From the NCBI GenBank assembly GCA_026193555.1, contig JAPHUU010000393.1:1-20631 (forward strand): a stretch of 20,631 bases of DNA. Direction: 5' to 3'. Positions 7,696 to 14,527 of the stretch are shown piece after piece. The position numbers and the translations under genes were made by a program. Source of the stretch: Rhodanobacter sp. Its GTDB lineage: Bacteria; Pseudomonadota; Gammaproteobacteria; Xanthomonadales; Rhodanobacteraceae. Numbering within the stretch: the stretch's first letter is position 1; every line of letters starts with the position of its first letter. Under the pieces are notes generated by a model. The model ran no database searches and had not been told where the DNA came from. It saw nothing but the letters and a program-made list of their open reading frames with translations.

Positions 7696-8289
7696 CTACG
7701 GCGCGGCCGCTGGAGTCCCGGCAAAGTCGACCACCAGCGTCACCCGGCGATTGTCCATGCCCTCATCGTGCGTCTTGCCGGGGTCGACCTGGCGGTTCAC
7801 GGCCTCGCCATAGCTGACCGTGCGCACCTTGTCGGCCGACAGTCCGCCGGTGCCAACCAGGTAGTCCTGCACAGCCGCCGCCCGCCGCGCACCGAGGCGC
7901 ACGTTGTACGCGGAGGAACCCGCCGGGTCGGCGAAGCCTTCCACCGTCACCAGCGCCTCCGGGTAATGCGCACGCACGACCTTGGCGAAGTCGTCAAGCA
8001 GCGGCTTGTCCTCATCGCGCAAGGTCGCCTGATCGAACGCGAAGTGCGCGATCGCATCGACCCGCACGCGGCCACCCATCTCGGCGATCTTGGCATCGTA
8101 CTGGGCGAATTTCTGCTTCATCTCCTGCATCAATTCATCAAGTTGCTGCTGCTGTTTCTGGTCGTTTGCGCGGAGTTCGGAAATCGCGGCGTCGTAGTCG
8201 GTTTTCTTCACGTACTGAGTACAGCCACTGACGGTGATCGCCATGAAACCAATCGCAACGAAGGCGAATCGAGACACTGTGCTGACCAT
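7696..8289 (-). CDS. OmpA-family peptidoglycan-binding lipoprotein
   Basis: This 197-residue lipoprotein has a lipobox VSGC with Cys23 after a hydrophobic signal. A Gln/Lys/Asp/Glu-rich coiled-coil segment (about 34-71) follows, then a C-terminal OmpA domain (about 78-190). The domain shows FAFDQATL (83-90), VTVEGFADPAG (114-124), NVRLGARRA (129-137) and DNRRVTL (179-185). Asp121 and the Arg of LGARRA are the positions that bind diaminopimelate in OmpA/Pal domains. It should tether the outer membrane to peptidoglycan. The ATG at 8289 is preferred over the one at 8307 because AAGGAG lies 7 nt upstream of it and overlaps the earlier ATG. It is not pal itself: there is no tol cluster and the coiled coil differs. 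An FNR/ANR-like site lies 137 bp upstream. Confidence 0.9.
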   Translation of the reverse strand: MVSTVSRFAFVAIGFMAITVSGCTQYVKKTDYDAAISELRANDQKQQQQLDELMQEMKQKFAQYDAKIAEMGGRVRVDAIAHFAFDQATLRDEDKPLLDDFAKVVRAHYPEALVTVEGFADPAGSSAYNVRLGARRAAAVQDYLVGTGGLSADKVRTVSYGEAVNRQVDPGKTHDEGMDNRRVTLVVDFAGTPAAAP

Positions 8290-8617
8290 GAGCCCTCTCC
8301 TTTTCATCGGATTCGATGACGGGACCGCCATCGGACACCCGGACCATCGAGGGCCACTCTCCCCCACAGCGCTCGCCCACTGGCCCGCGGTTCGTCGAGG
8401 TTAGGCGCCGTGCCCGCAGGGCTTATTGACCTGAATCAACTCGGGCATCTCCCGGGTGCCACCCACGCGCTGGTTGTTTGCCGCGCCGAACCGGGCCGGG
8501 ATGCCGCAGCGCGCGCCCCGCCTGCGTTGTGCGACTGCTGCCCACGGCATCGGTGATAGGCCACGGCCAGCGCAACCGTCATACTGGCCGGTTGCAGTCC
8601 AGCGACCACCTGACCCC
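8290..8617. other. Divergent promoter region between OmpA lipoprotein and YegD-like genes
   Basis: No gene is visible in these 328 bp; short frames on both strands lack plausible starts. The region must carry both divergent promoters. The only regulatory-looking element is the FNR/ANR-like dyad near 8432. There is no strong Shine-Dalgarno ahead of 8618. Confidence 0.5.
8426..8439. promoter_or_regulatory. FNR/ANR-like binding site candidate
   Basis: TTGAC-CTGA-ATCAA matches the FNR/ANR consensus TTGAT-N4-ATCAA at 9 of 10 defined bases. For minus-strand transcription, a centre at -41.5 would put the -10 element at about 8403-8398, where TAACCT is a poor but correctly placed hexamer. That would make it a class II activation site for the OmpA lipoprotein. 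It is a single site found by eye and could be chance. Confidence 0.35.
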
Positions 8618-10012
8618 ATGCATATCGGTATCGATTTCGGCACCAGCTACTCGGCCGCCGCGGCCATCCTCGACGGCAAGCAGAATCTGGTGCGCTTCGG
8701 CGACGCCGAGCAGTTCCGCACGGCGGTGTTCTTTCCCGAGCGGGTGCCCGACCCTGGCGCGTTCACACTGACCCCCGCGCTGGAAGCGCAGCTGGAGGCC
8801 CAGTTGCGTCTGGCGCGGACCCAGCAGCGCCAGCTGGCCGCCGCCGCGGCCGCACGCGGCCAGACACCGGTGGCACGCAGCGACGACGAACTGCACCGCG
8901 AGGCCTTGCGCGTGGTGCGCCGGCAATGGATGGAAGAGCAGACGCGCACCGCCAGCGCCTCGGTGGCCAGCTTCCAGCACGCGCTGTTCGGCGAGGAGGC
9001 AGTGGAGGGCTATCTGGACAGCGGCGGCGGCAACCTCATCGAATCGCCCAAGTCGATGTTCGGCTTTCGCCTCGACCCGCAGGTGCGCCGGGTGATCGTG
9101 CACATCGCCACCCACATCCTGGAGCACATCCGCCTCACCGCCAGCCGCCAGTTCGGTGCGCCGGTGCGCGGCGCGGTGATCGGGCGGCCGGTGGAGTTCC
9201 GCAGCTCGATGGGCGCGCAGGGCTCGCTGCAGGCGATCGCGATCCTGCGCGAAGCGGCCGCGGCCGCAGGGTTCGACGCCGTGACGTTTCTGGAAGAGCC
9301 GGCCGCCGCGGCGATGCACTACCACCAGCGCCTGGCGCAGCGCCAGTCCGCGCTGATCGTGGACATCGGCGGCGGCACCACCGACGTGGCCCACGCGCAG
9401 CTCGGCGGCGGCGTGGCGCCGCACATCGGGCGCAGCTGGGGCCTGCCCAAAGGCGGCACCGACCTCGATGTCAGCCTCAGCCTGCACAGCTTCATGCCGC
9501 AGCTGGGCAAGGACCTGATCCGCGTGCCGTCACACCAGTTCGTGGAGGCCGCCAGCGTGCACAACCTGCCCAAGCAGCGCGAGTTCCAGAAGCAGGATTA
9601 CCGCCTCGTCGCCGAGCCCTACGGCGCACGCCTGCGCGCCCTGCAGGCGCCGGGCGCCACCACCCGCCTCAATCAGGCAGCCGAGCGCACCAAGATCACC
9701 CTGAGCATGGCGCCGCGCTACCGCGCCGAGCTGGACTTCATCGAGCGCGGCCTGGCGGTCGCAACCGGCACCGACGATTTCCACCGCGCCATCGAGCCCT
9801 TTCTCGGCCAGCTTGAGCGCACCCTCGCCGGCGTGCGCGGCGATCTGGACGAGCTCCCCGCCAGCGTGTTCCTCACCGGCGGCACCTCGCGCTCGGCGAA
9901 GGTACGCCAGCGCGTGCAGGCGTGCTTTCCGGAGATTCCGCTGGTGCACGGCGACCCTTCGCTGGGCGTGGTGTCGGGACTGGCGGTGGCGGCGCGCGAG
10001 GCCGCCGGCTGA
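8618..10012 (+). CDS. yegD: Hsp70 family protein, YegD-like putative chaperone
   Basis: The 464-residue product has the actin/Hsp70 ATPase fold. Phosphate-1 is GIDFGTSYSAAA (4-15), phosphate-2 is IVDIGGGTTDVA (247-258), a connecting EEPAAAAMHY is at 226-235, and the adenosine motif VFLTGGTSRSAKV is near 417-429. There is no DnaK-like substrate-binding domain or EEVD-type tail, and the length is that of E. coli YegD, an uncharacterised Hsp70 homologue. No dnaJ or grpE is nearby. The ATG at 8618 is chosen because the protein then begins directly with the first beta-strand. The 54-residue in-frame extension upstream looks non-coding. The Shine-Dalgarno is weak. It diverges from the OmpA lipoprotein gene and converges with the transglycosylase-like gene. 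Confidence 0.88.
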   Translation: MHIGIDFGTSYSAAAAILDGKQNLVRFGDAEQFRTAVFFPERVPDPGAFTLTPALEAQLEAQLRLARTQQRQLAAAAAARGQTPVARSDDELHREALRVVRRQWMEEQTRTASASVASFQHALFGEEAVEGYLDSGGGNLIESPKSMFGFRLDPQVRRVIVHIATHILEHIRLTASRQFGAPVRGAVIGRPVEFRSSMGAQGSLQAIAILREAAAAAGFDAVTFLEEPAAAAMHYHQRLAQRQSALIVDIGGGTTDVAHAQLGGGVAPHIGRSWGLPKGGTDLDVSLSLHSFMPQLGKDLIRVPSHQFVEAASVHNLPKQREFQKQDYRLVAEPYGARLRALQAPGATTRLNQAAERTKITLSMAPRYRAELDFIERGLAVATGTDDFHRAIEPFLGQLERTLAGVRGDLDELPASVFLTGGTSRSAKVRQRVQACFPEIPLVHGDPSLGVVSGLAVAAREAAG

Positions 10013-10052
10013 GCGCGCAGGGCTGCCCGGCGACGGAAACAGGCGCCGAGCC

Positions 10053-10089
10053 GTCATCGCCGCGGGTTTTCCCGTGCGGATTTGATGAC
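10053..10089. repeat. Interrupted hairpin between convergent yegD-like and transglycosylase genes
   Basis: GTCATC (10053-10058) pairs with GATGAC (10084-10089). An inner CCGC-GGG / CCC-GT-GCGG stem closes a TTTT loop. It lies about 40 bp after the yegD-like stop and could act as a terminator for it, but there is no T-tract after the stem. Confidence 0.35.
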
Positions 10090-10234
10090 CCCATGCTTGT
10101 GATCGACGCCTGAATGAGGGAGCGCGAAACGGGCTTCGACCCAGTGGCGCTTTCAACTGCGGCTTTCGTTCCCGGTGGCCCCGGCGGCGCCTGCCAAGGC
10201 GACCTGCGGCCCCGTCTCCCGGAGCCAGGGGCAT

Positions 10235-10876
10235 TCAGTGGCAGAGCACCTGGTACCAGCGGCGACAGCGCAGGCGCTGCTCGCACTGCTTGAGCTGGGC
10301 GCCGTATTCGCGCGCACGGTGGGCGACCGTGGCGGCGGTCTGCTGAAGGTGGCGGTCGTGCCGCCAGTGGCCGCTGCGGTAGCCGCCGATGCCTTCGTGG
10401 TAGGCGAGGTACAGGTGCTCCGGATCCCACTTGGAGATACCAAGCTGGCGATGAATGCTGTCGGTGTACCAACCGACGAAATCCAGCGCGTTGTCCATGT
10501 CGGCGCGGCTCTTGAACAAGCCGCCGGTCGCTTTCCGGTACCGACGCCAGACCGGGTCCTGTGCCTGCGCGTAACCATAGGCGCTGGACTTGCGCGGCAG
10601 CGGGATGAACAGGAACCAGGGCCGGTCCGGGCGAGCCTTCTGGCGGAAGCCGGATTCACGCCGCACGAATGCCATCAGCACGTTGACCGGCGTCCCCCAA
10701 CGCTGCTGGGCAGCATGGGCGGCGTCGTACCACTTCGGATACTGGTCGAAGACCTGGCAAATGTTCTCGGAGTGGCTGGGCGGAGCGGTGGCGCAACCGC
10801 CCAGTGCCAGCAGGCAGAAGGCGAAAAGGGCCAGGCCGAGACGGCGCGACGCTGTGGCTTTCCAGACTGTATTCAT
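10235..10876 (-). CDS. Lytic-transglycosylase-like (SLT-type) lipoprotein
   Basis: The product has 213 residues. A lipoprotein signal (lipobox LGGC, Cys28) is followed by a lysozyme-like domain. VLMAFVRRESGF (66-77) has the Glu74-Ser pair typical of SLT-family transglycosylases, where the Glu is catalytic. SAYGYAQAQDPVW (97-109) corresponds to the usual SxxGLMQ segment, and LYLAYHEGIGGYRSGHW later gives the AYHEG/YNxG motif. Such enzymes cleave peptidoglycan glycan strands. The variant motifs (AYGYAQ for GLMQ) place it in a divergent subgroup, so activity is inferred. The ATG at 10876 lacks a strong Shine-Dalgarno but begins a normal lipoprotein signal. It diverges from the OPT transporter gene with about 250 bp between. 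Confidence 0.82.
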   Translation of the reverse strand: MNTVWKATASRRLGLALFAFCLLALGGCATAPPSHSENICQVFDQYPKWYDAAHAAQQRWGTPVNVLMAFVRRESGFRQKARPDRPWFLFIPLPRKSSAYGYAQAQDPVWRRYRKATGGLFKSRADMDNALDFVGWYTDSIHRQLGISKWDPEHLYLAYHEGIGGYRSGHWRHDRHLQQTAATVAHRAREYGAQLKQCEQRLRCRRWYQVLCH

Positions 10877-11123
10877 GCCCGCAGGGTAGCAGCCGACGAA
10901 GCTCGCCCTCCCGGGTCCGGGTCGCGATTCCTGGTCACGGCGGATTCAAGCCACGGGCTCGAACGTGCCCTCAGCGGCGGCAGGGGGACGACATGACCCC
11001 TGATGTCCGGACACGCGTGTCGCATCGCCCGCCAGCGCGACCTTCCACCGGCTGGACAGATTGCGCTTGCCATGCAGGGCCGCAGTTGCGAGGATCGAGA
11101 CAGACCCCAGTTCGGAGATGCCC

Positions 11124-13046
11124 GTGCCGCCATCCCCCGGAGCATCGCCCAGTCCCCACGTGCATGCCTCCACCGTCCAGCGCGAATTCACCGTCAAGGC
11201 GGTGGTGTTCGGGATCGTGTTCGGCATCCTGTTCGGGGCGGCCAATGCCTACCTCGGGCTGCGTGCCGGCCTGACGGTGAGCACCTCGATTCCGCTGGCG
11301 GTGATCACCGTGGCGATGTTCCGGGTGTTCGGCCGCTTCGGTCACGACGGCACCATTCTCGAAGCGAACATTTCGCAGACCACCGGATCATCCTCCAGCG
11401 CACTGGCCAGCGGCGTGATCTTCACCCTGCCGGCCCTGTTCATGTGGGGAATTCCACCGAGCCTGTTGCAGATGACGCTGCTGGCGCTGTCCGGCGGCCT
11501 GCTCGGCGTGCTGTTCATGATCCCGCTGCGCTCGCTGCTGATCGTGCGCGAACACGGGCGCCTGCCCTTTCCCGAGGGCACCGCCTGCGCCGAGGTACTC
11601 AAGGCCAGCGAGCACAAGGGATCGCAGGCGAAAAACGTGTTTCTCGGTCTGGCCGCCGGAGCCGGCCTCAAGGCACTGACCTCGTGGCTGCAGGTGATCC
11701 CGGCCACGATCGGCTTCAAGCTGCCGCTGCTGAAAAAGGCGGTGATCGGGGTGGACCTCTCCGGTGCACTGTTCGGCGTCGGCTACATCCTCGGGCCGCG
11801 GATCGCCACGGTGATGGTGGGCGGCGGGCTACTCTCGGCAGTGGTGATCATTCCGGGCATCGCCACCTGGGGTGCCAGTCGTGCCCTGCCGCTGTATCCG
11901 GAACAGGTGCTGCCCATCGCGCAGATGAGCGCATCGGCGCTGTGGAACAGCTATGTGCGCTATATCGGCGCCGGCGCGGTGGCGGCGGCGGGCATCATCA
12001 CCCTGGTGCGCTCGATCCCCACCATGCTGGAAAGCTTCCGGGTCGGGCTGCGCCAGTTCAGCGCGACCGGCACCGTCGGCGAAGCAGTCGCGGTGCCCCG
12101 TACCGAACGCGACGTGCCGCCGAAAGTGCTGCTGATCGGGCTGGCCTGTGTGCTGGTATTGCTGGCCGTGGTGCCGCAGACGCTGGGCGCGGTCGGCCCG
12201 TTCTGGCACCGCGCCATCGCCGCGGTGTGCGTGGTGATCTTCACGTTTTTCTTCGTCACCGTGGCGGCGCGCATCGTCGGTCTGGTCGGAGTGACCTCCA
12301 ACCCGACCTCGGGCATGACGATTGCCGCGCTGCTGGCCACCGCCACCGTGTTCATGCTGCTCGGCTGGGACAACCTGTCGGGCAAGGGCGCGGCATTGAT
12401 GGTCGGCTGCGTGGTGGCGATCGCCGCCGGCATTTCGGGGGATACCTCGCAGGACCTCAAGACCGGCTACCTGCTCGGCGCGACCCCCAGCTATCAGCAG
12501 ATCGGCCAGTTGATCGGCGTGCTGAGTTCGGCCGTGTTCGTCTGCCTGTCGGTGCTGTTGCTGGCGCATACCTTCGGCTTCGGCACCCAGGCTTTGCCGG
12601 CGCCGCAGGCCACTCTGATGAAGCTGGTCATCGACGGCGTGATGGGGCACTCCCTGCCGTGGTCGCTGATCGGCATCGGCATCGGCATCGCCGTGCTGTG
12701 CGAGCTGTTCCGGATCCCGTCGCTGGCCTTCGCCATCGGCGTCTACCTGCCGCTCTCCACGATGACGCCAATCTTCCTTGGCGGCCTGCTGCGGGCCTGG
12801 ATGACCCGCAAACGCGCTGGTCAGACCGAGGCGCGGGTGGAACGCGGCGTACTGCTCGGTTCCGGCCTGGTCGGCGGCGAGGGCCTGCTCGGCGTCGGCA
12901 TTGCCGCGGTGGCGTTCATCCACGGCTCCCGTCCGGCCGGCTTCGGCACCGCCTGGGCCGGATCACCGTTCGGGGTCCAGCTCGTCGGCGTGGCGGCGTT
13001 CGCCCTGCTGATCGGCTGGTTCGCGTACCGCGTACGGTCGCGGTGA
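11124..13046 (+). CDS. OPT family oligopeptide transporter
   Basis: About 640 residues form a polytopic inner-membrane protein with some 14-16 hydrophobic segments. It carries hallmarks of the bacterial oligopeptide transporter (OPT) family: FGAANAYLGLRAGLTVSTSIP near the N-terminus, ANISQT, NPTSGMTIAALLAT and GDTSQDLKTGYLLGATP. These proteins are proton-coupled importers of oligopeptides or metal chelates, and the substrate cannot be read from sequence. I prefer the GTG at 11124, because GGAG (11114-11117) lies exactly 6 nt upstream. The ATG at 11118, two codons earlier, abuts that Shine-Dalgarno with no spacer. The preference is not proven. It stands alone, but neighbouring peptidase genes would fit a peptide-use role. 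Confidence 0.92.
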   Translation: MPPSPGASPSPHVHASTVQREFTVKAVVFGIVFGILFGAANAYLGLRAGLTVSTSIPLAVITVAMFRVFGRFGHDGTILEANISQTTGSSSSALASGVIFTLPALFMWGIPPSLLQMTLLALSGGLLGVLFMIPLRSLLIVREHGRLPFPEGTACAEVLKASEHKGSQAKNVFLGLAAGAGLKALTSWLQVIPATIGFKLPLLKKAVIGVDLSGALFGVGYILGPRIATVMVGGGLLSAVVIIPGIATWGASRALPLYPEQVLPIAQMSASALWNSYVRYIGAGAVAAAGIITLVRSIPTMLESFRVGLRQFSATGTVGEAVAVPRTERDVPPKVLLIGLACVLVLLAVVPQTLGAVGPFWHRAIAAVCVVIFTFFFVTVAARIVGLVGVTSNPTSGMTIAALLATATVFMLLGWDNLSGKGAALMVGCVVAIAAGISGDTSQDLKTGYLLGATPSYQQIGQLIGVLSSAVFVCLSVLLLAHTFGFGTQALPAPQATLMKLVIDGVMGHSLPWSLIGIGIGIAVLCELFRIPSLAFAIGVYLPLSTMTPIFLGGLLRAWMTRKRAGQTEARVERGVLLGSGLVGGEGLLGVGIAAVAFIHGSRPAGFGTAWAGSPFGVQLVGVAAFALLIGWFAYRVRSR

Positions 13047-13240
13047 TCGACTGAATCCGCAGCCACACCGCGCCGCGTTGCTGGTCCCGGCGTAATCATC
13101 CCGCGCAAAGCCGGGGAAAAAGCGGTGACGCCACGAGCGCACGGCAAAGCGGACGCAGGGTCCTGATCAGGGCCTTGCGGCGAGCAGACGACCCGATGGC
13201 CACCGCCCGCTTCAGACGACAAAAGTGCACTCTGTTCCGG

Positions 13241-13261
13241 CTTCAAGCTTCAAGCTTCAAG
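13241..13261. repeat. Three tandem copies of CTTCAAG
   Basis: Positions 13241-13261 are three perfect head-to-tail copies of a 7-bp unit. It lies exactly at the 3' end of the M14 gene: the TGA (13259-13257 on the minus strand) falls in the third copy. With 7-bp units, gain or loss of a copy could change the C-terminus only if it moved past the stop. Confidence 0.85.
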
Positions 13262-14201
13262 AGCGCTCGACGGACGCCCCTGCACCGTGCGCCAGCGCGA
13301 AATCCATCGCCGCACAAACCGCTGCCACCTGCGCGGCGTTGCATTGCTCGGCGGTTGCCCGAGGGCTGTCGGGATAGACCTCGGTGGTCGTCTTGTAGGG
13401 TGCATTGGTGATGCTGGCACAGAGGCCGAGCGTCTTCAGCGGGTAGTTGATGACGCCCGGCGAGACCATCGGCGAGCCGATGATTTCGCCGTGGCTGTCG
13501 GCCGGGGCAATGTGGGTGACTTTCGCCACCGCCGCGATCACCGCCTGCTGGAACGCCGGTTGCGGATTCTCGCTGTCGCCGACCAGATAGAAGCCGTCGG
13601 GGATGTCACCCGGCTCAGGCGCCACGCCGTCGCGGGCGGCCAGCGCCGGGCGAAACTCGGACTCGTCGGTCTCGGTGGTTTCATGCAGATCGACATGCAC
13701 CAGCACGCGATCGCGAATGGGCGCGACCAGGCGCATCAGCGCCGCCGATTCCTGCGCCGGGCTGTCGTCGCGAAACGAGCGGTTCGGGTCGACCGCATGC
13801 ATGTTCCAGCGATGAATCATTTCGTAGGCCCAGGGGCTGACGCACGGCGCCACCACGAGGTTGACCCGGCCTTCATAACTCGCTGCCTGCTGGTCGACAA
13901 ACTGCAGTGCCCCGTGCACGCCACTGGTTTCGTAGCCATGCACCCCCCCCGTCACCAGCACCGTGGGCAGGTCGTCGCGCCAGTCACGACTCCTGATCGC
14001 GAACAGCGGGTAGCCGTCGGGCGTGTAATCCAGGCAGCCGTACTCCGACACGTCGAAGCGTGCGCGCAGGGTCTCGATCACGCTCAGCACGTCCGCTGCG
14101 TAGCTGCGCTTGCGGGCCTGTCGTGACAGCCAGGCAGCGACTTCCGCCGCACCCCAGGGGATGCCGGGGATGCCGATCGGATAGGGCGCTTGAAGGGTCA
14201 T
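13257..14201 (-). CDS. M14 family zinc metallopeptidase (carboxypeptidase / AstE-like)
   Basis: The 314-residue protein belongs to the M14 family of zinc carboxypeptidases and related deacylases. Zinc ligands are visible as His88 and Glu91 in GGVHGYETSG and His173 in VDLHET. Asn140-Arg141 (DPNRSF) matches the substrate-carboxylate-binding pair, and Glu274 (TTTEVYPD) is in place as general base. There is no signal peptide, so it should be cytosolic. It could remove a C-terminal residue from short peptides or deacylate an amino acid; the motifs do not decide which. The ATG at 14201 is a normal start, with a poor Shine-Dalgarno (AGCGAGCG). It diverges from the M61 peptidase gene. The last codons and stop run into the CTTCAAG tandem repeat. 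Confidence 0.88.
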   Translation of the reverse strand: MTLQAPYPIGIPGIPWGAAEVAAWLSRQARKRSYAADVLSVIETLRARFDVSEYGCLDYTPDGYPLFAIRSRDWRDDLPTVLVTGGVHGYETSGVHGALQFVDQQAASYEGRVNLVVAPCVSPWAYEMIHRWNMHAVDPNRSFRDDSPAQESAALMRLVAPIRDRVLVHVDLHETTETDESEFRPALAARDGVAPEPGDIPDGFYLVGDSENPQPAFQQAVIAAVAKVTHIAPADSHGEIIGSPMVSPGVINYPLKTLGLCASITNAPYKTTTEVYPDSPRATAEQCNAAQVAAVCAAMDFALAHGAGASVERS

Positions 14202-14527
14202 CGCGTCGCTCGCTTTGCAGTCGCATCAGGGAAGGCGGGCACTGTAGCACTGGTCGGAAACGCCACCGAAACGCGCGATGGGAGCGCAACCGGATCGAGA
14301 CCGTTCAAAGGTGTCCGTCATGCCCGGGCCAGCTCGGCGTCGAGCTTCCAGCAAAACGGGCGCCGCGCCCCCCGACGATGACCAATGGCATATGGCCCCT
14401 CCGCTACGCCGCTCTAGGATTGAAAAGTTTTCGCCCTGACACGCGCTGGGTCACCCGCCTGCCTCGTGCCAGTGTTGCCATGCCGTAACGCCCCCACAAA
14501 GGCGCCGGCTGCATTCGGGAGATGCAT
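14202..14527. other. Divergent intergenic region between M14 and M61 genes
   Basis: No gene is visible; short frames on both strands lack coding bias. It should contain both promoters. A perfect AT-rich palindrome, GAAAAGTTTTC, sits at 14422-14432, about 100 bp before the M61 start. The M61 Shine-Dalgarno is GGGAG at 14517-14521. Confidence 0.5.

Noticed and set aside
7696..8289. Calling the OmpA-domain lipoprotein pal
   Set aside because: There is no tolB or ybgF neighbour, and it has an extra coiled-coil segment before the OmpA domain, unlike Pal.
8618..10012. Calling the Hsp70-like gene dnaK
   Set aside because: It lacks the substrate-binding domain and C-terminal lid, is far shorter than DnaK, and has no dnaJ or grpE neighbour.
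11003..13054. 683-codon frame overlapping the OPT transporter in another phase
   Set aside because: Its Arg/Gly/Ala/His-rich translation has no membrane segments, while the other phase gives a clean OPT protein.
13086..13115. CCCGGC/GCCGGG inverted repeat after the OPT gene as a terminator
   Set aside because: The stem is only 6 bp with an 18-nt loop, and A residues rather than T residues follow it on the plus strand.
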